Positions 1-7,739 are shown, counted from the stretch's first letter. The stretch: DNA of 54,332 bases from an uncultured Bacteroidales bacterium (GCA_937901525.1 CALDHX010000072.1:1-54332), one strand, 5' to 3'. The notes: a model not told the origin generated them from the sequence alone. Numbers and translations: made by a program.

Positions 1-68
1 AAAAATAAAAAAAGCAAAGAAAAAAAATTTTTTTTCTTTGCTTTTTTTATTTTTTTCTTTGAAATATT
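1..68. repeat. Perfect 54-bp palindrome plus extra CTTTG unit, probable terminator
   Basis: Positions 1-27 are exactly reverse-complementary to 28-54 with no spacer: A-runs, a T, GC, AAA, G and an 8-A run, mirrored. The right arm has CTTTG at 36 and another at 57, exactly 21 bp apart, so this belongs to the 21-bp CAAAG/A-tract family seen elsewhere in the window. It lies just behind the stop codon of the minus-strand gene at 69-935, so a hairpin followed by U-rich RNA could end that transcript. The palindrome touches the window edge and may continue outside it. Confidence 0.7.
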
Positions 69-935
69 TTAGAAGTTTATTGGAACAGATAAACCAAAGC
101 GTTGTTTGTATTGAAGAGTTGTGTTAAAGTCTTTATCCATTATTGCTTGGAAATTGATAAATGCAGTTAAATATTTATTAACCTTTATATTAATGAATAT
201 TTCTGTATTTATATCAGTATCTAATAATGGTTTGTGGTAATCATAGAAGAAATCGAGTTTCACAAGTAGGTTAACATTTTTAAATATATCTTTTTGGAAA
301 AAGAATTTTGCATAACTACCAAGAGAGAAAAGTGCACATTGCTCTGGTTGAGTAAAACCAAATATTTCATTTCCCATAAGTCTGCGATCGGTAACTATCG
401 TTGTTTTTCCTGCAAGAAAAGAAAGCATTGCAGAAAAGCCTTTATTCTTATATTCCCAACCAACAGAAGAAGTAATTGTTATAGGAGAAATAGGAGCTGA
501 TACTAATTTTCCATCTTTATAACCTTCATCAAATTGTGATTTCAAGTTCATCAATACAGAATAGTTCCAACTCTTTATCATCTTACGAGAATAAATAGAG
601 TTTAATTCTATTTTATCATCACTTTTTTGAAATTCATTTGTTGGGTCTTTAAATCCATTTCCTGTTTTATCTTGCCAAATCATTCCGTATGCTAATTCCA
701 CAGAATTATCCCATTGATTATTACCTTTTTTATAGTTATAGAATCCTTTATAAAAAGAAGAAAAAGCGAACGATGAATAACCTCCCGCCGACCAATTAGA
801 AAGCGTAGATTGTTCGCTATTTAATATTATACTATTCTTTACATTCCAATACTTTACGCTGTCTTTTTTAGTTTCTTCTGCAAATATAAAGCTACTAATC
901 AATAGCCCTACCAACAATACAAGTGTCTTTTTCAT
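69..935 (-). CDS. DUF3078 family outer-membrane beta-barrel-like protein
   Basis: 288 residues. An N-terminal signal peptide (MKK, hydrophobic stretch, cleavage near FAEE, about residues 1-20) sends it out of the cytoplasm. The body alternates hydrophobic and polar residues and ends in an aromatic-rich strand finishing with phenylalanine (LSVPINF), typical of an outer-membrane barrel. The SNWSAGG motif near residue 46 and the overall layout match the Bacteroidota DUF3078 family, whose function is not established. The BatA-like gene lies 2 bp upstream on the same strand, so the two are probably one transcript. The 3' side is the palindromic repeat at the window edge. Confidence 0.85.
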   Translation of the reverse strand: MKKTLVLLVGLLISSFIFAEETKKDSVKYWNVKNSIILNSEQSTLSNWSAGGYSSFAFSSFYKGFYNYKKGNNQWDNSVELAYGMIWQDKTGNGFKDPTNEFQKSDDKIELNSIYSRKMIKSWNYSVLMNLKSQFDEGYKDGKLVSAPISPITITSSVGWEYKNKGFSAMLSFLAGKTTIVTDRRLMGNEIFGFTQPEQCALFSLGSYAKFFFQKDIFKNVNLLVKLDFFYDYHKPLLDTDINTEIFINIKVNKYLTAFINFQAIMDKDFNTTLQYKQRFGLSVPINF

Positions 936-937
936 AT

Positions 938-2911
938 TTAATTTATTTTATTTATTTTCTTTAACAAAAACGCTTCAAACAAAATGCTAAGTAACGCAAG
1001 GATAATAAAGAGAATAAAAGTTTTATTAGACTTATAGGTTTGTAAACCTGAGGCTTTAAAATCTTTTAGCTCTTTATCGGCAAATTCCATTAGACTTTCT
1101 CTCGAAGAATAATTCATTGAAAATCCTGAAATCACATTTCCATCATACATCACATCGTAATGACCAGATTTTTCTATTTGATTATATAATTTTAAAACAT
1201 ATCCACTTTGATTTCTTATAAATTGAGGAACAAAACTCATTGAATCCTCTTTTGCTTTTACGCTCAATAACTCCTCTCCTATTGTATCTTTAACAAATCG
1301 TCCTAAATCTATTAAATCCATTTCACCTAAGGTGTAATAAAGATTTGTATTCACTTGACTTAATGCACACATATTCCACATCAAAGGCACGAAAAGAGAA
1401 TTATTTACAAAGTCTCCATATATTGTATCTAAGCCTACCGATAACATATATACATTAGAAGAGTTTTTAGCAGAGACAATAAAGAAATCATCTCCATTAG
1501 AATAGGTAAGAATACTTTGTTTTGCAGTAGTAGAATTAGTCATTAAAGGGAAATACATCTTAGAACTCGGCAAGGAAATATTTTCTATATAGGTTGAAAA
1601 CACACCTTCAAACAAACTATTCTCTTCATCAAATTCACTTACTCTTACTGTTTTATTTTGCAAAGCAGAATATTGTGGCAAGGACATCTTAGATAAAAAA
1701 GCATTAATATTATCTAAATCCATATTTTTATCCGGTACAATTAATAAAGAGCCTGAATTATCCACATATTTTTTCAATTCGTTAGACAAGCCTTCATTTA
1801 TTTGTTGTAAACCATTAAGAATTATCATGCTATATGATGAAAAAGAATTATAATTAGGGTTAGATAAATTTGCATTTTCAAGAAGGACTTGCTCATCTTC
1901 TGCAAACAATCTCATTAAATAAGGATTTTCCACTGTTTGATTTAGACTCAACACCCTAACTTTATCTTTTACTATTAAAGTAAAATAGAAATCATTATCA
2001 AAAATTATCGGAGAATCAGAAATACTAACCTTTGAATGAAGTATTCCGTTGTTTTCAACACTGAAACTTAAATCAACAACTTTTTGTTCGCCTGCAAGCA
2101 TATCAATACTTGCAACTGCGACTTGTTTATTCTCAACAATTAATTTCAAAGGCAACTTTTCTATATCGTTATTTGAAGAGTTTTTCACCCTAACCTTTAA
2201 ATCCAAAGAAGCTCCCTTCATAATATTTTTACTTTCACACCAAAGCGAATCAATAAAAACATTATTTGTCTGACTTGTTTCCAAAGGTATGAATACATTA
2301 TTTATAGAATCTTGTTTAAAATTCTCTTCATCTAAACATGTTTTCTGGAAATCAGAAATAAAAAAACACACTTTATTATTTCCATTTGTAGTATTTGCTA
2401 ATTTATGTGCAGTGTTGTAAACCTCACTCATCATTTTAGAACAAGGAGATGTTTCTATTTCACTTAAAAGATGCAAAAACATTTTTTTATCTACAAAATG
2501 CCTTTCTTTTCCCGACAATTCCATTGTTAATAAGCAAAACTTATCTGTTGTAGAATACATATCTGCAACCTCTTTTGCTTTTAACTTAGCCATATCTAAT
2601 TTAACCGAAAAACTATTATCAACAAATACAACAACAATATTCTCTCCTTCTTTTACCAATACACCTTCTTTGTCTTTAAAATAAGGTTGAGCAAAAACTA
2701 AACATAAGAAAATAATAGTCAAACAGCGAGCAAGCAACAAAAGCCTTTTATAGAGTTCTTTATTTTTTTTAGATTTGATTTCTATCTCGCTAAGTAAAGA
2801 CACATTAGTAAAATACACTTTTTTATATCTATGAAAATTAAAAAAGTGTACAGCTATCGGAATAAGTAATGCCAACAGCCCAAATAAAAAATATGGATAA
2901 AGAAATGCCAT
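938..2911 (-). CDS. BatA-domain membrane protein with von Willebrand A-like region
   Basis: 657 residues from the ATG at 2911. The open frame reaches back to 3043, but that would overlap the promoters and the divergent pepE; the 2911 start gives the canonical family N-terminus MAFLYPYFLFGLLALLIPI. Order: first membrane helix (about 5-22), HFFNF motif, second helix around 55-75 ending in AQPYF, then a vWA-like periplasmic domain beginning with VVVFVDNSFS, where the metal site is only partly canonical. An Ig-like segment and a glutamine-amidotransferase-like region follow, with a last helix near the C-terminus. Such proteins belong to the aerotolerance/BatA group of the Bacteroidota envelope; a specific role is not known. 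Confidence 0.85.
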   Translation of the reverse strand: MAFLYPYFLFGLLALLIPIAVHFFNFHRYKKVYFTNVSLLSEIEIKSKKNKELYKRLLLLARCLTIIFLCLVFAQPYFKDKEGVLVKEGENIVVVFVDNSFSVKLDMAKLKAKEVADMYSTTDKFCLLTMELSGKERHFVDKKMFLHLLSEIETSPCSKMMSEVYNTAHKLANTTNGNNKVCFFISDFQKTCLDEENFKQDSINNVFIPLETSQTNNVFIDSLWCESKNIMKGASLDLKVRVKNSSNNDIEKLPLKLIVENKQVAVASIDMLAGEQKVVDLSFSVENNGILHSKVSISDSPIIFDNDFYFTLIVKDKVRVLSLNQTVENPYLMRLFAEDEQVLLENANLSNPNYNSFSSYSMIILNGLQQINEGLSNELKKYVDNSGSLLIVPDKNMDLDNINAFLSKMSLPQYSALQNKTVRVSEFDEENSLFEGVFSTYIENISLPSSKMYFPLMTNSTTAKQSILTYSNGDDFFIVSAKNSSNVYMLSVGLDTIYGDFVNNSLFVPLMWNMCALSQVNTNLYYTLGEMDLIDLGRFVKDTIGEELLSVKAKEDSMSFVPQFIRNQSGYVLKLYNQIEKSGHYDVMYDGNVISGFSMNYSSRESLMEFADKELKDFKASGLQTYKSNKTFILFIILALLSILFEAFLLKKINKIN

Positions 2912-2927
2912 ATACAAATATTTTATG

Positions 2928-2935
2928 CAAAAATA
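2928..2935 (-). promoter_or_regulatory. -7 promoter element TATTTTTG for the BatA-like gene
   Basis: Read on the minus strand this is TATTTTTG, a match to the Bacteroidota TAnnTTTG box, 17 bp before the ATG at 2911. It supports that start over the longer open frame. No clear -33 partner is seen. Confidence 0.6.
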
Positions 2936-2944
2936 CAAAATTGT

Positions 2945-2975
2945 TTTGTAGGTTAAAAGAAAACACGTAATTTTG
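2945..2975 (+). promoter_or_regulatory. Promoter of pepE-tsaC, TTTG-N19-TAATTTTG
   Basis: TTTG at 2945-2948 and TAATTTTG at 2968-2975 are separated by 19 bp, a textbook Bacteroidota sigma-A promoter. The ATG of pepE is at 3006. It is back to back with the promoter of the BatA-like gene. Confidence 0.7.
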
Positions 2976-3005
2976 TAAGAAATAAACCTAAAAAAAAATA
3001 ATAAC

Positions 3006-3725
3006 ATGAAAAGAAATCTATTACTAATAAGTAATTCTACCAATAGAGGTGAAGCCTATTTAGGCTGGTGCAAAGAAATGATTCAAAACTTTTGTCAAGA
3101 AAGTGGAGTAAAACGCGTGTTATTTATTCCTTACGCAGGAGTAAGTATGGGATACGACAACTACGAAGCAAAAGTAAAAGCAGTTTTTGAAACAATAGGA
3201 CTTGATTTATATAGCATTCACAAAGAAGCTGATGCAAAAAAAGCAGTAGAACAAGCAGAATGTATAGCAGTTGGTGGAGGAAATACTTTCCATCTTGTAT
3301 ATGAATTATACAAAAATGAAATAATGGAACTTATTTCAGAAAAAGTAATGAACGGAACAGCATATATGGGTTGGAGTGCAGGAAGTAATGTAGCAGGTCC
3401 AAGCCTTAAAACAACAAACGATATGCCTATCATAGAACCTAAAAGTTTTGATTGCATGAAACTTGTTCCTTTCCAAATCAATCCTCACTATACTGATTTC
3501 TTTGACCCAAAACATGGTGGAGAAACAAGAGATGACCGTTTAAATGAATTCATAATCGTTAATCCAAACATTTGGGTAGCAGGAATAAGAGAAGCAACAG
3601 CCCTAAGATTGAGAGAAGGAAAACTTTCTTTGATAGGAAGAGACAACAAAATGAAAGTATTCCACGGTGGAATGGAACCAAAAGAATATTCTCTTACAGA
3701 TGACATCAATTTCTTGATGAAATAA
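3006..3725 (+). CDS. pepE: Peptidase E (alpha-aspartyl dipeptidase)
   Basis: 239 residues, close to the usual ~229 of family S51. The enzyme hydrolyses dipeptides with N-terminal aspartate in the cytoplasm. Visible motifs are the GGGNTFHL loop (about 90-97), the nucleophile serine at about 124 in GWSAGS, and the histidine at about 161 in NPHYTD, the known layout of the Ser-His catalytic pair of PepE. It is preceded by a clear promoter and followed without any gap by tsaC (TAA then ATG), so the two are cotranscribed. Confidence 0.93.
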   Translation: MKRNLLLISNSTNRGEAYLGWCKEMIQNFCQESGVKRVLFIPYAGVSMGYDNYEAKVKAVFETIGLDLYSIHKEADAKKAVEQAECIAVGGGNTFHLVYELYKNEIMELISEKVMNGTAYMGWSAGSNVAGPSLKTTNDMPIIEPKSFDCMKLVPFQINPHYTDFFDPKHGGETRDDRLNEFIIVNPNIWVAGIREATALRLREGKLSLIGRDNKMKVFHGGMEPKEYSLTDDINFLMK

Positions 3726-4274
3726 ATGATAGAAAAAGAAATAGAAATTTTAAAAAACGGTGGGGTAATACTTTATCCCACCGATACTATTTGGGGAATT
3801 GGTTGCGATGCTACACAAAAAGAAGCAATCCAAAAAGTAATTGATATAAAAGGACGCACAAGTGAAAAACATTTCATTCTCCTTTGCAAAGATGTGGAAA
3901 TGATAAGCCAATACGTAGAAACAATTCCACAAAAAGCCTTAGACCTAATAAAAGAAACAACCTCTCCCCTAACGATAATTTATCCCAAAGCAAAGAATCT
4001 TCCAATAGAAATGCTATCAAATGACGGCACAATAGGCATTCGCATACCAAATCACGAGTATTGTCAAGAAATTTTAAAGAAATTGAACCGTCCCTTAGTA
4101 AGTACATCTGCAAATATCAGCGGAGAGCCAAGTCCAAAAGACTTTTCAGAAATCTCAAACATTATAAAAGAAAAAGCAGACTTTATTTCCCCACAAGAAT
4201 TTCAAGCAAAAGGCACACAAGCATCAAGCATTGTAAAAATATTTGAAAACGGAGAAGTTTTAAAAATACGATAA
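3726..4274 (+). CDS. tsaC: Threonylcarbamoyl-AMP synthase (YrdC/Sua5 family)
   Basis: 182 residues, the short single-domain form. It makes threonylcarbamoyl-AMP from threonine, bicarbonate and ATP for the t6A37 modification of ANN-decoding tRNAs. The sequence shows PTDTIWG (about 18-24), KGR, STSAN and a C-terminal SSIV, all standard nucleotide/threonine-binding motifs of the YrdC fold. The start codon immediately follows the pepE stop codon. A 20-bp imperfect inverted repeat followed by a T-rich stretch begins a few bases after its stop. Confidence 0.93.
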   Translation: MIEKEIEILKNGGVILYPTDTIWGIGCDATQKEAIQKVIDIKGRTSEKHFILLCKDVEMISQYVETIPQKALDLIKETTSPLTIIYPKAKNLPIEMLSNDGTIGIRIPNHEYCQEILKKLNRPLVSTSANISGEPSPKDFSEISNIIKEKADFISPQEFQAKGTQASSIVKIFENGEVLKIR

Positions 4275-4275
4275 G

Positions 4276-4303
4276 AATCACAATATAATGTGATTTTTAT
4301 TTG
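4276..4303 (+). terminator. Imperfect hairpin after tsaC, also a candidate HipB operator
   Basis: AATCACA (4276-4282) and TGTGATT (4289-4295) form a 7-bp stem around a 6-bp loop and are followed by TTTATTTG, so this may end tsaC transcription weakly. The core tcacaatataatg (4278-4290) recurs inverted at 4342-4354 over the hipB start, so it is at least as likely an operator half of the hipBST promoter. TTTG at 4300-4303 is the probable -33 box of hipB. Confidence 0.5.
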
Positions 4304-4331
4304 TTTTATTTATTAAAACATTATATTTTTG
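4300..4331 (+). promoter_or_regulatory. hipB promoter TTTG-N20-TATTTTTG
   Basis: TTTG at 4300-4303 and TATTTTTG at 4324-4331 have 20 bp between them. Initiation a few bases downstream leaves a leader of only about 10-15 nt before the GTG at 4351. Confidence 0.65.
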
Positions 4332-4341
4332 CAAAAAATAC

Positions 4342-4354
4342 CATTATATTGTGA
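4342..4354 (+). promoter_or_regulatory. Second operator-like repeat, overlapping the hipB start codon
   Basis: CATTATATTGTGA is the exact 13-bp inverted copy of 4278-4290. The two copies flank the promoter, and this one includes the GTG start codon. That is the arrangement expected for an autorepressing XRE antitoxin. Confidence 0.5.
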
Positions 4355-4554
4355 ATAAAGAGCTCATAGGCAAACAAATCAAAGAACGAAGATTAGATTT
4401 AAAAATCAAACAACAAGAGGTAGCCGATTTATCAGGAATTAGTATCAACACAATCGTTGCATTAGAAAGAGGAATAGGCAATCCAAGAATTGAAACCATA
4501 ATATCAATATGCGATGTTTTAGGTTTACAACTCATTACTAAATTAAAAGAATAA
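4351..4554 (+). CDS. hipB: XRE-family antitoxin/repressor, HipB-like
   Basis: 67 residues with a GTG start; no upstream in-frame ATG exists and the N-terminus MNKELIGKQIKERR fits the family. A helix-turn-helix of the XRE/Cro type covers about residues 6-60 (QQEVADLSGISINTI, ALERGIGNP). It is the first gene of a three-gene operon with hipS (4 bp gap) and hipT. In HipB systems this protein represses the operon and contributes to holding the kinase inactive; here the paired 13-bp repeats at the promoter point to autoregulation. Confidence 0.85.
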   Translation: MNKELIGKQIKERRLDLKIKQQEVADLSGISINTIVALERGIGNPRIETIISICDVLGLQLITKLKE

Positions 4555-4558
4555 TATT

Positions 4559-4885
4559 ATGAGAATATGTGAGGTTTATTTACATGGAATAAAAGCAGGA
4601 GTATTGACCGAGAGTGATAATCGTGAATTTTCATTCACCTACGACAAGGCATATTTATTAAATAAGCAAAGTAAAGCCATTAGTTTAACACTTCCTTTAA
4701 GCCAAGAGCCATATAAATCCCCTTATCTTTTCTCTGTATTTTCTAATATGTTGTCAGAGGGAGAAAATCGACAAATTCAATCACAGCTTTTACGCATTGA
4801 CCAAGACGATGACTTTGGAATACTATTAGCAACCTGTCAATTTGACACCATAGGAGCCATTACAGTAAAACCTATTGCAATATGA
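4559..4885 (+). CDS. hipS: HipS-like protein: stand-alone HipA N-terminal subdomain
   Basis: 108 residues matching only the N-terminal subdomain of HipA kinases (start MRICEVYLHG, YLLNKQSKAISLTLPL, end TIGAITVKP). In canonical HipA this is fused to the kinase; here it ends in a stop codon and the kinase core is a separate gene. In the E. coli O127 HipBST system the equivalent small protein HipS is the main antitoxin of the HipT kinase. Its TGA overlaps the ATG of the next gene (ATGA), so translation is coupled. Assignment of antitoxin function is by analogy. Confidence 0.8.
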   Translation: MRICEVYLHGIKAGVLTESDNREFSFTYDKAYLLNKQSKAISLTLPLSQEPYKSPYLFSVFSNMLSEGENRQIQSQLLRIDQDDDFGILLATCQFDTIGAITVKPIAI

Positions 4886-5877
4886 AAGAATTGAATATTT
4901 GTCCCTCAACACTAAAAGAAGGCTTTAACACATATTCTCCCCTTGCCAGAAAACTATTATTTGATGGCGAAGCTGTATCTCATAGATTTTCCGAACCAAG
5001 TCCCGAGGATGAAAGTGAGATTTCTAACGAAGCAATTAAAAACATCAGCAGAATATCTCTTTCAGGCGCACAAACAAAATTCTCAGTCATTGCAAAAGAC
5101 AATAAATTGCGTTACACCCGTGAAGACGAACAAGGAAAATTTATTCTAAAACCACGTCCAACAGGCTATCAAGTAATAAATAAAGATTTTTGTTCTGCTA
5201 ATGAACACTTCACAATGCAAATTGCCTCACAAGTTTACGGCATTGAAACCGCTGCAAACGCACTTTGTTTTTTTGAAAACGGCAGTCCCGCTTATATTAC
5301 ACGCAGATTTGATGTGCATTCCGAAGGAAAATACAAGCAAGAGGACTTTGCATCACTTTTAGGATACACAAAAGACAACGCTGGCGCAAATTACAAATAC
5401 GACAAAGCAAGTTATGAAGACTGTGCTGAAATTATACACCGTTATGTAAAGGTTGCTTTAATTGATATTAGACGTTTTTTTCGTTTAATACTATTTAATT
5501 TCATTACACTTAACGATGACGCTCACTTAAAGAACTTTTCTTTGATTGAACGAAACAACGAATATCGTCTTTCACCAGCTTACGATCTAATCAACACATC
5601 TCTACAAATCAGAACACCAAGAATATTTGCCCTTGACAAGGGATTATTTAAAGAAGGCATGAGTTTTTCTGACACTCGTACGATTTCTCGTTCCGACTTT
5701 GAAGAATTTGGAAAACGCATTGGACTTCCAACAAAAGTTATCAAAAAAGAAATTGATATGTTTGCAACTGAACAGCCTCTTGTAAAAGAACTACTCTGCC
5801 GTTCTTTCCTTTCAGAAGAATTAAAAAAGCACTATTTGATGCAACTCGACTTTCGCCGAAAAATGCTAAACTTTTAA
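4882..5877 (+). CDS. hipT: HipT-like serine/threonine kinase toxin
   Basis: 331 residues, the HipA kinase core without its N-terminal subdomain. A glycine-rich loop ISLSGAQTKF carries an S-x-S pair (about Ser59 and Ser61), as in HipT proteins, where these serines are autophosphorylated. Lys90 in FILKP is the ATP lysine, NDDAHLKN (about 211-218) the catalytic loop, and SPAYDL (about 231-236) the metal-binding Asp. All key residues are intact, so it should be active. Known HipA/HipT kinases phosphorylate aminoacyl-tRNA synthetases and stop growth; the target here cannot be read from sequence. It is downstream of hipS by a 4-nt overlap. Confidence 0.85.
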   Translation: MKELNICPSTLKEGFNTYSPLARKLLFDGEAVSHRFSEPSPEDESEISNEAIKNISRISLSGAQTKFSVIAKDNKLRYTREDEQGKFILKPRPTGYQVINKDFCSANEHFTMQIASQVYGIETAANALCFFENGSPAYITRRFDVHSEGKYKQEDFASLLGYTKDNAGANYKYDKASYEDCAEIIHRYVKVALIDIRRFFRLILFNFITLNDDAHLKNFSLIERNNEYRLSPAYDLINTSLQIRTPRIFALDKGLFKEGMSFSDTRTISRSDFEEFGKRIGLPTKVIKKEIDMFATEQPLVKELLCRSFLSEELKKHYLMQLDFRRKMLNF

Positions 5878-5896
5878 GAAAATAAAATAAGATAAA

Positions 5897-5996
5897 AGCG
5901 GTGCAACAAACGCATTGACATCGATAATGTATTAAACACAATGCAGTCTCTTTTGAAACTACCGCTCCGAAGTAAGTCAATGCTACGGCAACCGCT
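5897..5996 (-). ncRNA. Candidate Y RNA (YrlA-like) behind the Ro60 gene
   Basis: Read on the minus strand, this 100-nt element starts 17 nt after the stop codon of the Ro60 gene. Its ends pair: 5991-5996 with 5897-5902, a single bulged U at 5990, then 5988-5989 with 5903-5904. After an asymmetric internal loop an 8-bp helix follows (5976-5983 with 5912-5919). That helix encloses three small arms: CUUCGGAG (5965-5972), an 8-bp arm with AAAA loop (5955-5962 with 5943-5950), and a 5-bp arm (5936-5940 with 5928-5932). Three pairs are G-U on this strand and would be A-C mismatches on the other, and a U-rich tract follows only on this strand. A bulged end helix plus a cloverleaf-like module is the known plan of bacterial Y RNAs. 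The fold was done by eye. Confidence 0.55.
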
Positions 5997-6012
5997 CTAA
6001 ATCTATTTTAAT

Positions 6013-7536
6013 TTAAAGTTCTATTTTCTTTATTTCATCTATTACACTTTCTCCTTTTTCAAACGCATTTAGCATATCAAATATTTTATCGCTCCAACCT
6101 GCAAGTAAAATCACATCATCTTTGAGTTGTCTTATTGGTAATTGACCATAACCTGCCAAATCAAAAAGATAAAGTTTCGCTTTTGGGAATTGTTTTTTGT
6201 ATTTAGTCCATGATTTTTCCAAACTACCAGCTCCATTATAACTATCCCACATTTGCATATCTGTAAAGAACATTACTTTATCTATCTCTTGATTATTTTT
6301 TAACAACCAATCTATTACCTTATATCCATTTGTAGAATATCCGACCTCATTCATAAAAGAATCCATCCATTCCGCATGTAATAAAATTTCTTTCGGTCCT
6401 CCTATTATTGGTTTCCATGTATCACCAAATATTCCTGTGATTACATTTTTACATTTCGTCTTTAAGACAGAGGCTAACAATATTCCAATATCATAATTTC
6501 GTACACTACTTTTGCGAGATATATTATAATCCATTGAACTTGAAACATCGCAAGCCAAAAGCACACTTGTATTTTTATCAAACCCTTCAATATTATCCGC
6601 AGAGTAAGCAACAGCCTTTTCAAGTGCTTCAAGAATATAATTTGTCTCAGGAGTAATTATAGTTTTCGCTTCTTTGTATGCTGAATAGAAACGAAACGGC
6701 ATTTGTTTTGAGTTTTTAACAGCGTACTGAGAAGAAATAATTTTGCAAATTCTTTCAATAACTTCTTCATCAACCTTTACGCTCAAAATATTTCTAAGAT
6801 TACGCAAAAGAGCCATATAGCCCAATCTATCACTCTCAATAAGACGAGTCCAACACTCACGTTTCGCTGCTATTTTTTCTTCTTCGCTTTCATATTTTCT
6901 TTGACCTATTTGCGAAAGTTCTGTTTCCCAAGTATAAGGTATTTGCAATTGATCATTAACTATTTTATTAAATAATTCTTGTTGCGTTTCATCTTTTGCT
7001 TTTGGGTGAATTAAAAATAGTGCATCTTTAAGTTTGATAACAGAATTACTCCTATTATACTTTGCAAACTGATATTCGTCAAAGCGATTAAAGGATTGTT
7101 TCAACCCATTTTTAATTTGATTTGACAAATGATTGAGTTTTTTATAGTTTTCTTCTTTTGGATTTCTTAATTGATAACAAGCAAGTAATTCCATAATCTC
7201 ATCTACTCGTTTTACTACCCTTTCCGTTGTTTTTGCAACTAAATTATCTCCGTTATGAATCTTTGCAAGTTCTACAATCAAGAATAAAGGAATGCTTCTT
7301 AGATTTAATTTTTCCCTTGCATAGATTGCCAATTGTGCAACAAACAAAGGGCTAACTTTTTTAATAAGAGAAGAAATTCTTTCTAAACGTCCATCTGTTT
7401 TTTCATAGTAATTATCTGCCACCAATGTAGTTACAACAGCAGAATACAATTCTAATTCTGGCAACATAGCATAAGCTTTGTCATTTTCGTAATTTCGTTT
7501 TTCTTTTTCTTTGTTTAAAATGCTATTGTAACTCAT
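6013..7536 (-). CDS. rsr: Bacterial Ro60 ortholog (TROVE domain + vWA domain RNA-binding protein)
   Basis: 507 residues from the ATG at 7536. The open frame extends to 7665, but that region contains the promoter and the preceding 43 residues do not resemble the family. Residues about 20-320 are the TROVE HEAT-repeat ring (YAREKLNLRSIPL, MALLRNLRN at 241-249) that binds misfolded RNA ends and Y RNA. Residues about 323-507 are a vWA domain with an intact metal site: DVSSSM 330-335, Thr402 in STNGY, and FTDMQ 424-428. In Deinococcus the ortholog works with a Y RNA and exonucleases in rRNA maturation and stress RNA decay. Directly downstream is a structured element that could be its Y RNA; a WYL regulator is divergent. 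No RtcB or RtcR neighbour is present. Confidence 0.9.
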   Translation of the reverse strand: MSYNSILNKEKEKRNYENDKAYAMLPELELYSAVVTTLVADNYYEKTDGRLERISSLIKKVSPLFVAQLAIYAREKLNLRSIPLFLIVELAKIHNGDNLVAKTTERVVKRVDEIMELLACYQLRNPKEENYKKLNHLSNQIKNGLKQSFNRFDEYQFAKYNRSNSVIKLKDALFLIHPKAKDETQQELFNKIVNDQLQIPYTWETELSQIGQRKYESEEEKIAAKRECWTRLIESDRLGYMALLRNLRNILSVKVDEEVIERICKIISSQYAVKNSKQMPFRFYSAYKEAKTIITPETNYILEALEKAVAYSADNIEGFDKNTSVLLACDVSSSMDYNISRKSSVRNYDIGILLASVLKTKCKNVITGIFGDTWKPIIGGPKEILLHAEWMDSFMNEVGYSTNGYKVIDWLLKNNQEIDKVMFFTDMQMWDSYNGAGSLEKSWTKYKKQFPKAKLYLFDLAGYGQLPIRQLKDDVILLAGWSDKIFDMLNAFEKGESVIDEIKKIEL

Positions 7537-7641
7537 TTCTCTTTTATTTTTATAAAAAGCAAGGCAACAATCGAAAAGAATCTTTTCTCGAACTCGAAGT
7601 ATTTCTTTTCTACGGCACTTGCTTATTTTTGTTTGACGATG

Positions 7642-7649
7642 CAAAATTA
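7642..7649 (-). promoter_or_regulatory. -7 element TAATTTTG of the Ro60 gene
   Basis: On the minus strand TAATTTTG matches TAnnTTTG and would give a leader of about 100 nt to the ATG at 7536. It lies 9 bp from the inverted repeat at 7659-7677, so a protein bound there would touch the polymerase site. Confidence 0.5.
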
Positions 7650-7658
7650 TAATCTTAC

Positions 7659-7677
7659 TACGCAATCTTTTTGCGTA
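7659..7677. promoter_or_regulatory. Perfect inverted repeat TACGCAA-N5-TTGCGTA, candidate WYL operator
   Basis: Two 7-bp arms (7659-7665 and 7671-7677) are exact reverse complements around TCTTT. The site lies between the divergent Ro60 and WYL-regulator genes, just upstream of the Ro60 -7 element and 26 bp upstream of the WYL-gene -7 element. It is GC-richer than its surroundings. Confidence 0.55.
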
Positions 7678-7703
7678 ATTAGAAAAAAATGAAAAATATT
7701 TTT

Positions 7704-7711
7704 TAAATTTG
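7704..7711 (+). promoter_or_regulatory. -7 element TAAATTTG of the WYL regulator gene
   Basis: TAAATTTG matches TAnnTTTG, 28 bp before the ATG at 7740. No good TTTG -33 box is present, which would fit a promoter needing an activator. Confidence 0.5.
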
Positions 7712-7739
7712 CAGCCAAATCACAGAAAATTAAAAGATT

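Noticed and set aside
2912..3043. N-terminal extension of the BatA-like gene to 3043
   Set aside because: It would overlap pepE and both divergent promoters, and the family-typical N-terminus begins at the ATG at 2911.
5741..5980. Minus-strand 79-codon open frame over the hipT end and the structured element
   Set aside because: It has no recognisable domain, runs antisense through hipT and overlaps RNA-like helices; the helices explain the sequence better than coding.
5897..5996. Degenerate tRNA gene on either strand
   Set aside because: The closing helix has no CCA-type end, the three arms do not have the standard 4/5/5-bp sizes, no anticodon or TTC T-loop is in place; a tRNA-like module of a Y RNA fits better.
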